Assembly: GCF_000801105.2 (NCBI RefSeq)
Contig: NC_079512.1
Location: 29,157,848 to 29,221,847, forward strand
DNA length: 64,000 nucleotides
Reading direction: 5' to 3'
Source: Raphanus sativus
Taxonomy: Eukaryota; Streptophyta; Magnoliopsida; Brassicales; Brassicaceae
The translations under genes were made by a program, and so were the position numbers. The notes beneath the pieces are model-generated. The model had not been told where the DNA came from and made no database searches. It worked only from the letters and a program-made list of their open reading frames with translations. Every line of letters starts with the position of its first letter. Within the stretch, counting starts at the first letter, position 1. This document shows positions 45,077-59,664 of this stretch, in pieces.

Positions 45077-47308
45077 GATCAAAATACCTTATAAGTAAGC
45101 CAAATCTCACCATCTTTACTTTCTTCTGCCCCAACATTAAAACAGCCATTGTCCAGATTTAAGAAGGGTAAACAAAAATGGAAGCTTCTCTTCTCATGTG
45201 TGACACATTGTTCTCGTGGGATTTGTAACTGTATAGAAGAAAAAGGATGTGTTTAGGAGGTGGAATGGTGTTTGTGAGATTGCAGTGGATGTTTATTTTA
45301 ATCCTGCGATTCTGCAGAGAAGGTTACAAAAAAAAAAAAGCTTATACTGTAGTTGCTAATTTGTTAGTGTTAGCTTCTTTAAATTGAAACTAGTATTAAG
45401 CTATTATATTATATCCCTATCCATGATAACTTTCTTTAATTTTCTATTTTGATTTTACTATTGCAAGTTTTTTTTTCTTTTTAACAAGAACATAATTGTG
45501 TTGGAATTTAAAATTTCAAACACTTTAGCTACTGGAAAAGCTATATACCTCGCAGGTGCACTAGCACCGGTTACGTACGGACATGCCGAAGTCTCAAACA
45601 GACAAGTTTGGTCTGAACTGGAGAGTTCCAACAAGTTTGGTCTTGAACTGGAGAGTTCCAGTAATACAATTAAACCGAGTAAATCCCAGACAGGGGACAC
45701 AAGGAAACATAATAATATCATCAGAGCACATATATGAACTCGGTTCCAAAATTGACGTAAGATTTTTAGGTGCATAAGCCAAGTTACAGTACAGGATGTA
45801 AGAACAAAGCTTCTCAAGCGTCAGAAATATAGTGTATCTTCATGCTACTTTGTCATCTTTTCAAGCTTCGCATCGAGCTGCTATGCTCTTACACTCTTGT
45901 TTTAGATTATAGATTATTTTGGGCCACAAAAAGCAGTGTTCTGACGAAACCAATAGTACTTGGTGAAGCAGATTCTCGGAAAGCTTGCTGAGCAATTCGA
46001 TACTTTTTATCTGCTCACTCCTCAGTCTCGACCGGATCACCACCTTTATTCAGCCACAGGCCAACATACACACGAATCGCAGACAGAGAAGAAGTATGAG
46101 AACATGATGATGTCTCCAACACAAGGGAGAGCAGTCGAATGCGGATGAAAAGGGGTCATGAAACTTGTTCTGATGATGAATCTCTAAGGCATAATGATCC
46201 CTCAGTTTTGCATGACCTCGTCACATATAGTCTAAATATTCAATGACTTCAATAGAAATTTTGCTCGCTTTTCTATGTCAACTTTTTCTATTTTTGCGAA
46301 AGAAACAAAATAGCATTACTTTTTATTTTTTGGTAAAATAAAAAATACCATTACTTTTTTCAGAGCCCACCGGCCACCCAGTTGAACTCTTGAACCACAG
46401 TTTTTTCTTTGCATAAATTCGATCACTACAAAACTTACATAAGCAATTTGTCTTCTTTTTGACCAATAGATTGTCTCCAAAACTGGCTCTCCACCAAATC
46501 CAATAAAACTTGGTCCCGGCAAATTCCCAATCAACTAAAAATATATAAAACTAAAACAAAACGAAAATTCTTTGAACAAAAGTGTTTTAATTTTTTTTGT
46601 GTTTTTACTTTTTTTGGAACAAAATACTTTTTATTTTATTTTCTTTTAGCTGTTAAATTTATTCTTATTTGACATGCATAGTGCTTCATTAGTAGTTAAT
46701 ATTTTTATATTTAAAACTTTAATAAAATAAATTATGATACCTAATAATAGAATCCATTAATTTTTTTTTTCAGACTCCCATATTTTCAAGGCTTGGCCTG
46801 ATTGTCTCCAAATAAAATAAAATAAATTAAAATAAAAACCCTATCGCATAAATCAATAATAGTTTACACTACACTTGGTAGCCGACCAAGAGAGTAAAGA
46901 GTGTACACTGGGAAATTGTAATGATTGATGAGAGTAGTGGTAAGACCTAAAAAAAAGTACAGAGAATCATGTTAGGTAAGAGTACATTTTAATCAACAAG
47001 TCTAAACAAAATTCGAGAAAATAAAAATAGATCAATCATGCAAACCTCAGGTCCCACCCGGCTTGGTTCTCTGTCTTTTTCTTGTATTAAAGGAAGATAA
47101 AAAGTGAAAAAGAGACAGCTAAAGCGCACGTGGCATGTGAGCAAATGGCAAAACTTGAGAAGGACATGCTTCACGTGGCTTAACTCCTACCACTTCCTTT
47201 TAACCATGTGTGCGATTGAGACTACGAATTACCATCAGCTCCACAGAGTCCCACCAACAGGGACTTGTCCCACAAGAGATCCATAGTTTTTTGTACTTGG
47301 GAGGATGA
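45077..47308. other. Spacer between KMS1 and the gypsy element
   Basis: It starts with the KMS1 3' UTR. A two-copy tandem repeat of ~29 bases (acaagtttggtc...gagagttcca) lies at 45602-45660. Genes expected here from Arabidopsis (alpha-tubulin TUA6, MAPR4, At4g14970/80) are not found. 46320-46830 is AT-rich without signal. Confidence 0.45.
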
Positions 47309-47774
47309 TGTCACGACCCAACTTTTGAAGCAGTATGGGTCGGAATCCGGGAGGTTTAAACCGACTTTACTTAGTATTTTCTTAAGTCCTAAGCTTTTGT
47401 AAAATATCTAAGTATAAAATAATATTAAGAAGAATGTAGAAGGTTGTAGAATACTTAAGGAAGAAGTATCTTAAGGATGAAGTACTTCATGTTGAAGTTA
47501 CTTCATAGTAGGGAAAAGATCTCAACCGTTAGATCGGTTTGATCTGCACCGTCCGTTGAGGAGGTGAATGTGTATATAAGGGGAGCCTCATTGTAAAATT
47601 CATTCAGTTCATAATAGAAAAACACTTCAAAAGCTCTGCATTCTCTCTTAAAAACGTCCATCACTCTCTCTCTAAGTACTGATCAGTTTCCGAAAGGCTG
47701 ACTTAGCAAATCACAAGGGTGAAAGCTGCTAAGGCCGCACGTCCTGATTGCTGTGAAGAAATCAGTCCGTGACA
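47309..47774 (+). repeat. 5' LTR of the gypsy element
   Basis: 466 bp, TGTCACG...CGTGACA. A TATA-like gtatataag near 47572-47580 is a plausible promoter for the element. Confidence 0.92.
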
Positions 47775-47833
47775 GTTGGTATCAGAGCTGAGTTACGATC
47801 CAGACAAGGGGAGACTCTGTCCGAGTGAAGAAG

Positions 47834-50650
47834 ATGGCTAAGGGAGATAAGCAAAAAGAAGCGAGCTCGCAGTCCGGCGTAGAGGAGCGCGGAAGGGAGG
47901 CTACGGCCACACGTGCTGGCACCCAGCGGGAGAAGAGTGTTTCTCGTGAGGTGTTGAGTAATGATGTGGGGGAACTGAGTAATAAGCTCGAAAGGGTCGA
48001 GCATACCGTCACAGAGCTGGAGGGTGTTGTGTTCGGTGGGCTTGAGGAAGTGAAGCAAAATGCTGCCGATTTGGACACTCGGTTCATTCGACTCGAGGAG
48101 TTGGTGACAGGATCTATCCAGGCTTTGCGTGATGACATCGAGGGGATGAAAGCACGCTTTACTGCCATGGAGGAAGACATCACGCTGGTCAAGAGGGCAA
48201 GCGTGAATGCCGAAGCCGTTGGAGGAACCAGTCCTGGCAAGGTTGACTTTCCGAAGCCAAACCGGTTCAACGGTGTGAGGGATGCTAAGGAGGTCGAGAA
48301 TTTCCTTTGGCAAATGGAGATATACTTCGACAATCTCAACGTGGTGAATGAGAATGCGAAGGTGAAGGCTGCGACGTCATATCTCACAGACACGGCTATG
48401 CTGTGGTGGCGAAGGAAACATTCTGAGATCGAACAAGGCACCTGCCATATCGATACTTGGAATGATTTCAAGAGGGAACTTAAGCGGCAATTCTACCCGG
48501 AGAATGTCGTGTATGAAGCCCGGAAGAAGTTGAGGGAACTTCGACAACGAGGCTCGATCCGGGACTATGTGAAGGAGTTCACGACTCTCATGCTTCAGAT
48601 CATGAGCATGACCGCTGAAGATCTTGTGTTCTACTTCACCGACGGACTGCAATCTTGGGCCAAACAAGAGTTGCAGCGCAGGGGCGTTACAACCGTCGAT
48701 GAAGCGATTGCGGTAGCTGAGTCCTTGACTGACTTCCGCACTTCTGGCTCGTCCGAGTCCTATAAGAAGAAGGAGCAGGGCGGAGCTAAAGGTGGGGGAG
48801 CAAGACGGGACACGGCTCGACCATCCACCTCAAGAAGTTTTGAGAGGGGTGCGCGTCGGGAGGATTTTGAAGCGAGAAAGAAGTTCTTTGTTCCTAAGGG
48901 AGGATGCTTTGTCTGCAAGGGGCCACATGCGATGAAGGACTGTCCAAAGATGGGATCCTTATCGGCTATCATGGAGAGTCGGGAGACCGAGACTCCAGAA
49001 GAGGAATCGGGAAAGATGGGGTCGTTGCAGCTGCTGAACGCCCTGAAGGCTAACCCGGTGGTAAAGTCAACGAGCAAGGGGCTGATGTACGTTGAGGCTC
49101 GGATCAACGGTAAACAAACCCGAGTAATGGTGGACACGGACGCCACTCACAACTTCATGGCAATAGACGAAGCTGTGAGACTTGGTGTCAAGTGGTCCAA
49201 GAAGGATGGTTGGATGAAGGTGGTGAATGCCAAGGCTCAACCCGTCAATGGGATTGCTCGAGGGGTCGAGATGAAGCTGGGAAGCTGGAGTGGTCCGGTG
49301 AACTTCTCAGTTATACCCATGGATGATTTTGAGGTGGTATTGGGAATGGACTTCATGAGACAAGTCCAAGTCATACCCATGCCAGTGTTGAGCTCGGTGT
49401 GTGTTCTCGAGAAGGGATCACCATGCATGATTCCAGCCTTAGAAGAGAAAACTGACGGGATGAAGCAATTGTCGGCGATGCAACTCACCAAGAGGGTGAA
49501 GAAGGGAGAGCCCACGTTTTTGGCTATGATGAAGATGGAGGAAGAGTCCAAGAACGTTGAGCCTATCCCACAAGCCATCGAGGCGGTCCTTGAAGAGAAT
49601 AAGGACGTGATGCCGGCTAAATTTCCCGAGAAGTTACCACCAAGGAGGGAGGTGGACCATCAGATCGAGTTGGAGCAAGGAGCCAAACCACCATCTATGG
49701 CGCCTTATAGGATGGCTCCAACCGAGCTGGAGGAGTTGAGGAAACAGCTCGATGAGTTGTTATCGACGGGGAAGCTGAGACCGTCGAAGGCACCTTACGG
49801 CGCACCGGTTCTGTTCCAGAAGAAGCACGATGGTTCGTTGAGAATGTGTGTGGACTACCGGGCACTTAACAAGGTGACGATCAAGAACCGCTATCCTATC
49901 CCATTGATCGCGGATCTATTCGATAGACTTGGAGGGGCAAAGGTCTATACAAAGATGGACTTACAGAAGGGGTACTATCAAGTCCGGATAGCGGATGGAG
50001 ATGAGCCGAAGACTGCGTGCATAACTCGGTATGGGTCGTTCGAGTGGTTGGTGATGCCATTTGGTCTTACGAACGCCCCAGCCACGTTTTGCACCCTTAT
50101 GAACCAGATCCTACAGCCCTACTTGGATCGATTCGTGGTGGCATACTTAGACGATATAGTCATCTACAGCAACTCGATGGAGGAGCATGTAGAGCACCTG
50201 CGGACAGTTTTTCGGGTTCTCCGAGAGAACGAGCTGTTCGTAAAGAGGGAGAAGTGCACGTTTGCCACTGAAGAAGTTCAGTTCCTTGGCCATGTCATCG
50301 GGCACAGGAAACTGAAGATGGATGAACCAAAGGTTAGGGCGATTACGGAGTGGGAGGCCCCGACCAAGGTGACGGAGTTGCGATCATTCCTTGGTCTGGT
50401 CAACTATTATCGTCGGTTCATCGAGGGATATTCAAGGAAGGCGGCACCACTAACGGACCTTCTCAAGAAGGGGAAGACATGGGATTGGTCCCAACGTTGC
50501 CAAGAAGCCTTCGAGGAACAAAGATGCGGTGAGTCAAGAACCCGTCCTTGCCTTACCCGATTTCAGTCTTCCTTTCGAGTTACACACGGATGCCTCCGAC
50601 TTTGCCATCGGAGGAGTGCTGATGCAGAATGGACATCCTATTGCCTTTGA
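47834..50650 (+). pseudogene. gypsy gag-protease-reverse transcriptase frame
   Basis: The frame starts at ATG 47834 just after the primer-binding site. It has gag with a coiled-coil-like region, then a zinc knuckle ([13 protein letters not shown], with one residue fewer than the standard C-x2-C-x4-H-x4-C), at about 48906-48945. The protease region has DTDATHNF where DTGATHNF is expected, so the active-site Gly is replaced. Reverse transcriptase covers about 49650-50350 with [16 protein letters not shown] and the catalytic YLDD. The frame is lost near 50520, where about two bases are missing relative to related elements, and the frame then ends out of register at 50650. The polyprotein is therefore broken. 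Confidence 0.88.
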
Positions 50651-52421
50651 GAGTCGCAAGCTTAATGATACTGAACGGCGGTACACGGTTCAAGAAAAGG
50701 AAATGACCGCCATAGTCCATTGCTTGCGAGTCTGGAGACACTGTCTTCTGGGATCGCATTTCTCGGTCAAGACGGAAAACGTGGCGACCAGTTACTTCCA
50801 AACCCAAAAGAAGTTGTCTCCTAAACATGCAAGATGGCAAGACTTCCTGGCTGAGTTCGATTACACCTTGGAGTACAAGCCAGGAAAGGTGAATGTTGTA
50901 GCGGATGCACTAAGTAGGAAAGCGGAGCTGGCAGCGATGAGCCAAGTCGAGGGGACCATTATGGCTCGTATCCGGGAGGGTCTGGAACGTGATCAAGTTG
51001 CCAAGGAGTTAGTGAAGCTATCCAATGAAGGAAAGGTGCATCGGTTTTGGGTAGAGGACGGGCTACTCTACACCAAAGGTCGTCGACTCTATGTCCCGAA
51101 ATGGGAGAGTTTGCGACAAGATATCATTAGGGAGTGCCATGATATCCGATGGGCGGGACATCCAGGACAGAAGCGGACGATGGCACTTGTCGAAGCGGGT
51201 TACTACTGGCCACGGATGAGGGATACCGTGGAGCTATATGTGAAGACTTGTCTTGTATGCCAGCAGGACAAGACGGAGAACAAGCAGTCCGCAGGATTGC
51301 TGCAGCCACTTCCTATCCCAGAGAGACCTTGGGATTCGGTTTCTTTAAACTTTATCAGCGCACTGCCTAAGTCTGAAGGATTCGGATCCATCATGGTGAT
51401 AGTGGATCGTTTCTCTAAGTATGGGACGTTCGTGGCATGCGACCGGGACTGTACCGCGGAGGAGGCAGCAAGGGCGTTCTTCAAGAACGTGGTGAAGCTA
51501 TGGGGACTTCCGCGGAACATTGTGAGTGATCGGGATCCCCGGTTCACTGGGCGTTTGTGGACGGAGCTGTTCAAGATGCTTGGAACAGAACTTAACTTTT
51601 CAACGAGCTTTCACCCACAATCTGATGGGCAGACCGAGCGGGTGAATGCCTTGTTGGAATGTTATCTCCGACACTTTGTCAGCGCCAACCAGAGAGACTG
51701 GGCAAAGTTGTTGGACATAGCCCAGTTCTCTTACAACCTTCAACGCAGCGAGGCGACAGGACGCAGTCCGTTCGAGCTTGCAACGGGACAACAACCTTTG
51801 ACTCCACATACTTTGGCTGCGCCAGGGACTGAGGGGAGAAGTCCAGGAGCGGTTATCATGGTCAAGCAATGGGAGGAACATGCTGATCAAGCTCGAGTAT
51901 GTTTGGAAAAGTCCCGTAAGCGGATGAAGAAGTGGGCAGATGAGAAGAGACGGCCTTCAGAGTACTCATTGGGCAATCTTGTACTTGTCAAGCTGCTGCC
52001 ACAACAGTTCAAGGCATTTCGAAGCCTACACAAAGGCTTGATCAGGAGGTACGAAGGGCCGTTCGAGGTAGTTGGGAAGGTGGGAAAGGTGTCCTACCGA
52101 CTGAACCTGCCAGATACATTGAAAATCCATCCGGTTTTTCACGTAAGCATGCTGAAGCCTTACCATGCGGACGAAGCTGATCGAGACAGAGGTGTTTCGA
52201 CTCGAGCTCCACCAGTCATGACCAAATCCTATGATAAGGATATTAAGGAGATATTGGCGTCCAAAGAGGTCAGGAAGCAAGGAGTTCCGAGACAGACCCA
52301 TTTTCTGATCAAATGGAAGGGACTACCGGAAGCAGAAGCAACATGGGAACCGGAAGAGGACTTATGGCAATTCCGGGAGGCACTGAAGACATACACGGCG
52401 ACGAGGGCGTCACCGGCATAG
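50529..52421 (+). pseudogene. gypsy RNase H-integrase-chromodomain frame
   Basis: This continues the polyprotein in another frame. RNase [12 protein letters not shown] and VADALSRK are normal, but KTENVAT replaces the usual TDN, changing a catalytic Asp to Glu. Integrase has the zinc-binding HH-CC part (GHPGQKRT, CLVCQQDK). The first Asp of the catalytic triad is Asn here (SLNFI), while the second (SDRDPRF) and the Glu (TERVN) are kept. The C-terminal chromodomain is LIKWKGLPEAEATWEPEEDL, which in chromoviruses guides insertion to chromatin. It ends at the TAG 52419-52421 against the polypurine tract. With two altered catalytic sites this copy is unlikely to be autonomous. Confidence 0.88.
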
Positions 52422-52432
52422 GTGGGGGAGGA

Positions 52433-52901
52433 TGTCACGCCCCAACTTTTGAAGCAGTATGGGTCGGAACCGGGAGGTTTAAACCGACTTTACTTAGTAT
52501 TTTCTTAAGTCCTAAGCTTTTGTAAAATATCTAAGTATAAAATAATATTAAGAAGAATGTGGAAGGTTGTAGAATACTTAAGGAAGAAGTATCTTAAGAA
52601 TGAAGTACTTCATGTTGAAGTTACTTCATAGTAGAGAAAAGATCTCAACCGTTAGATCGGTTTGATCTGCACCGTCCGTTGAGAAGGTGAATGTGTATAT
52701 AAGGGGGTGAAGCCTCATTGTAAAATTCATTCAGTTCATAATAGAAAAACACTTCAAAAGCTCTGCCTTCTCTCTTAAAAACGTCCATCACTCTCTCTCT
52801 AAGTACTGATCAGTTTCCGAAAGACTGACTTAGCAAATCACAAGGGTGAAAGCTGCTAATGCCGCACGTCCTGATTGCTGTGAAGAAATCAGTCCGTGAC
52901 A
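52433..52901 (+). repeat. 3' LTR of the gypsy element
   Basis: 469 bp, same ends as the 5' LTR. It differs at scattered positions and by a small insertion near 52707 (gggggtgaagcctc versus ggggagcctc). Confidence 0.92.
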
Positions 52902-52905
52902 ATGA

Positions 52906-53523
52906 GCTTACCCTTTTGTACGATATATAACTACAAAGGTTTGCGTAAGGCGTAAGCGGTAAAACATTTTAAACTTTCCAACTTCTTAAGAAAATATAAC
53001 ACATTTCGAATTAGCCTCTATCCAGATACATACGACCTAGTGACGTGTACCAACCGGAGATTCGAAACATGGTTCATTGGTTCAACAGAAACAACATTTC
53101 AGAAAAAGAAAAGACTATGCGTTCCTTACTGTTACACAATGCACATATTTCAACACAGACCCACAAGGAGCTAAGACAACAAAAGGCCTCTTAGCTCCCG
53201 CACACATCAAACCATCATCATCATCTTGCTCATCACCATTCACCATCAGTCTGTACAGAGTCGCAAACACTAGTCTCCTTCCAAACCCTAATGAGCCCTA
53301 CGTACATGTAGGAGCCAGAGCACCAAAAAACACAGCTCTTCCCAGGATTTCACTTATGTTTTACCAACTCCCACTTCAATGTTTCTTTCCCACATCAACC
53401 ATAACAAGTTTAAAGAGATCTAAAACGCACAATCTAAAATAAGTAAACAACATTTATCACCTGAACCCCTGTGAAAGATTCATACAGCCCCCCGCCCAGG
53501 TTCTTTCCTATATATGGTTAAAG
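52906..53523. other. Spacer holding the PAT1 3' UTR
   Basis: No convincing coding sequence on either strand. The stretch downstream of the PAT1 stop is less AT-rich than typical spacers, as expected for a long 3' UTR. Confidence 0.45.
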
Positions 53524-56511
53524 TTAAGCCCTGACAGACTCAGAGTTAACCTGTCCACCCCTTGCAGTACCGGTTGTCAACTCGCTCACAGGCGCCTGTG
53601 AAGAAGAAGCTTTACGACCAAAGTTGAGCAAAAAGTTCCGCTGCTCTTCACTCGTATGACGCAAGCTCGCACGCAAAAGCTCAGCAGGCATCTCCCTCTT
53701 TATAGCTACCTCCAACACATCACCAGCAGCTGCTGCAGCATTCTCCTGCTTCTGACCATGTATCGTCTCATACTTGCTCCTGCAATATTTCGTAAGCAGC
53801 ACGAAGAACTCATCAAACGAGGCTCTCCACAGTCCACCGTTCGAGTTCTTCACAACTTCATCAGCAGCAGCTCTCTCGAGAAGAGACACCAACACAACCG
53901 ACGCTCCATCCCCCGAAGGGCTTCCTATAGGCCTGAGAGGCGGCTGCTCCGAGGAACAGACAACAGCCGCGAGACAAGCGCTCAGCGCTCGCAGATCCAT
54001 CGCTTGGACACAGACGGTAACCGCTTTAGCAAGGTTACCTACTGTCTGCGCTGCACTAGCATCCGAAGGTAAACCACCGAATAAAAACCTGAGGTGGCGA
54101 AACACAGCCATGCAGACAACACGAGCGATCTCAGTACCGGGGACAAGAAGCTGTATATACTTTGCGAGCAGCTTCTTCCCCTTGGGAAGCGTCGCTATGC
54201 GTAGAAAGACGATATCGTCCTTTGAGGTCAAACCGGTTTTGTTTTTGAAGGGATCGACGAGCTGGAGAGAAGTTGCTAAGCCTTCTAGGAGGAGCTGACG
54301 CTTCCTCACGAGCTGAGAGCCGCCACCGTCTTGCGGACGGTTGCACTGGAGAGTCCTGTCGACGTCGACTATATCTATAAGAACTCCGAAAGCATCTTCG
54401 ATTGTGACTCTAGCCGCAACGAGAGGTTCCTCCTCCAGATGAGACCTTCCACGAGGAGGTGAGTCAACAACCTCTAGTAAAGCGCGTGGCCTGCAAACGT
54501 AAGGAAGATTGATCTTTCCAAGAGCGTCCACGTGGACTTGCGGCTGCTGATCCGAGCTACTAGTACTATTACGAGACCGAGAGTGGTTGTGGTGGTGGTC
54601 CTTCAGATGAGAAGGACAGAAGAGAGTCTTTGAAGACTTTTTAGCAAGCCGAGCTTGGTGGTAATAATCGTTGACGTAAGGGTCGCTGCTGTGGGAGTTG
54701 GAGTGCTGCATCTTGAGGATGCTCTCGATCTCTTCTGACGTCATGTACTTCGATCTGAACTGAAGTCCGGTCTCGCTTTTCTGGCTGGAGAGAGATGCCT
54801 GTTGGGAGAGGAGGCCGCTTCCTCCGCTGCTGCTTCTGTTCTTTCGGCTCCTGTGAGACGGCTTGTGTTTGTGTTCCCTTGCTTCGCGGGATGGGGAAGG
54901 GCATGAGCTGTACAGCTGGGACTGTAACGCGGCGAGATGCGCTAGAGATTGTTGTCTCTGCTGAAGAGAGATCAGCTGTTGTTGTGATGCGAAACCATTC
55001 CGAGGAGGGAGCTGGAGTTGCTGCTGCTGCTGTTGTTGCTGTTGGACAAGACTGTGTAACAGTCCGGAGCGATCGCCGTGCAGAAGAAGAAGGCCGGGGT
55101 CAGTAACCCAGTGAGGAGGAGGAGGTTGCACCGTGTTGTTACCAAGAGTAGGACCGCATGAGGCGTACCTAGCCAAGTTACTACTATTGTAGTGCGGCGG
55201 TCCATGTGAAAGATGGAAAGCAGAGCTGTTCGGTGCGGGGAGGTTTAGCTGGCTGCTACCGGGAAGAGAAGGAGCGCGGTGAATATGGCTCGGTGAAGAT
55301 TGTTGAGCTCTGTTTCCAGGGGAAGGAAAAGAGGTGAAGGTAGATTCCGGTACGATGATCGGTTCGCTGCTGTAGTGCTGCAGCTGTGCTTGCTGCTGAG
55401 GATATGAGGATGTTCTGTGCAAGGAGTTTGAGTTAGCTGATGAATGTGGATGTGAAGCCCAGCTAGGTTCATGTGCTTGTTCTTCAAGCGTGTGCTGGTT
55501 GTCCAACCAGCTTGTGAACTCGTTATCCTGTGTCCAATCTGTTGCAGAAGAACCTGGAGATTAAAAAAAAAAAAAACTAATGTTAGAAACAAAGCTGGTA
55601 AACAGAAATAATATCTTAAAAAGATATGTCACGTTTGATATTAGGATTCATTGAAGAGTTAGGTAATAAAACTCACTTTCCCTTGAAAAGGAACCTGATC
55701 CTCTGTCACCAATGACTCCAAGGTGTTTGGGCCCGGAAACAACTCTGTTTAGCTGCCAAAGATCAAACCAAAAAGTGTAAGAACAAGCTACAATGATATC
55801 TTTTTTAGGATTAACCAACCAACTTTTAGTTTTCTTATCACTATTGATGTCATGATTGTAAACAGAGAATAAGAAAAAAAGCAAACCTTAGCAAAAGTTG
55901 TGGCGAGATCATCCATTTCAGACAATGATCCCAAACCTGCACCCTGAAAACCACAAGTAAGAGATGTATTAAACACACAGATTTTTTTTTTTTTTGCATC
56001 TATAAAGACCGTTAAACTCTCATACAGATCAAAAGAAGTCAATCCAAAATTTACCTCTCTTTTATCAAACAAGTGATACCCATCACCATCATCGGCGTGT
56101 CCGAGAACAGAACAGGCATCATCATCAAGACCTCCCAATTCAACTTCTTCAAGACTTTGACCAAAGAACTCATATTGAGATGCGTCAAAGAGTGTGCTGT
56201 TATTATTATTACCTGCACAAGACAACAAGAGATCCGGTTTTATTAGACACATGAGATAAAAGTAGAACTAAAGTTCTGTAATAAAAAACAGAGCATAGTA
56301 AAGCATAAATCCTCTGTTTCTTTATTTATTTCAAATTTGACACAAAGAAAATATGTTAAAAACTTCCTCAACTCATAAAGCATTGAAGAAAGGACAAAAA
56401 CTTAGATCTGAATGAAAAGCACGTAGAGCGAGAAAGAAAAGGGAACTCACTAGATGAAGAAGCTCGAGCTAAGTTGTAGTAAAGATCTCTAGAATCAGAT
56501 CTCTCCATCAT
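53524..56511 (-). CDS. PAT1H1: PAT1 decapping activator homologue
   Basis: A scaffold of cytoplasmic mRNA decay that links deadenylated mRNA, the LSM1-7 ring and decapping, found in P-bodies. Exons on the minus strand: 56511-56451, 56212-56055, 55943-55887, 55752-55677, 55553-53524, giving 793 aa, close to the ~787 I recall for At4g14990. The N-terminal acidic part holds the segment [16 protein letters not shown], similar to the decapping-helicase binding motif. The middle is Pro/Gln/Ser-rich with Gln runs ([14 protein letters not shown]). The C-terminal helical Pat1 domain follows [17 protein letters not shown] and [13 protein letters not shown], ending FGRKASSSQ...ESVRA. It starts with two consecutive ATGs; the first is used here. 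Plant homologues are regulated by MAP-kinase phosphorylation in immunity. Confidence 0.92.
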
Positions 56512-58905
<2,394 letters not shown>

Positions 58906-59664
58906 AGGAGAGTTCTTGTCGGAAGAAAGCGTTTTTGTTGTTGCATTTTCGTATCTGATATTTAAAACAGCGTATTATTAGTTTCGTATGGAGAACAGCG
59001 TGGATCCTGTTTTGGATTGTGAAAGATTTTTGTTGAAATTTCTGTTCTGGAATTTGATTCTCTATTTGCATTTTGATTACCTCTTTGCTTCCGTTGAATG
59101 ATTTGCTCAGGATTGTGTTGATTATTTGAGTTTTAGAAATGTCTGGCTTACGTTTTGGTTAGTTTTGTTAGAGTCTAAGAGATCTTTTCTATCTAGCTTT
59201 GATCTAAATCTCGGTTAGACAACGATCGATCTTGCATTTCTTTAACAAAAGTCTCCCACTTTGTGGTAGACCGTAACAAATTTGTTGAACAAACGACTTC
59301 CAATTCGTAGTAAAATTGAAATTTGATCTAAATTTTTGTTGTTTTCATTATCTTGCATAAGAATATGTTCAGTCACTAGTTCTGAATTCTGATACGGTGC
59401 ATAAGTTCTTAATCATTTTGAAACTGAAACTGCAAATGTATTTCATTCTCATTCTATAGTTGCTTGAATGTTAACATTACAATGTTAATAATACAAGTAC
59501 TCACCTCAAAAGATTTTATTATTGGAAGCACCAACACAAATTTTCCACATTTTATTGCATTGTAACAAAACGAAGGATACACTGTAAAAGAAAAATATTA
59601 TCTGATTGTCTTATCCAGTTCAAGATGGATGGATAGGTAGATTGTATGTGATGCACGCCTGTTA
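58906..59664. other. Convergent spacer between RPL27 and the carrier gene
   Basis: It contains the two 3' UTRs and T-rich DNA. Nothing else is seen. Confidence 0.45.

Larger units (their letters stand above)
47309..52901 (+). mobile_element. Ty3/gypsy chromovirus LTR retrotransposon
   Basis: A 5.6-kb element with LTRs 47309-47774 and 52433-52901, both starting TGTCACG and ending CGTGACA. The LTRs differ by about ten substitutions plus a few small indels (about 98 % identity), so insertion was recent. The primer-binding site ttggtatcagagc (47776-47788) matches initiator Met tRNA. The polypurine tract ggtgggggagga is at 52421-52432. It is flanked by ATGA on both sides (47305-47308, 52902-52905); 5 bp is usual, so one base may have changed. 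The inner order gag-PR-RT-RH-INT-chromodomain defines a chromovirus. It is inserted between KMS1 and PAT1. Confidence 0.93.

Noticed and set aside
53077..53442. 121-codon plus-strand frame
   Set aside because: Antisense to the PAT1 3' UTR, no recognisable domain.
54640..55200. Several overlapping frames on both strands in the PAT1 Gln/Ser-rich region
   Set aside because: Shadows of low-complexity CAG/TCT-type repeats in the PAT1 coding exon.
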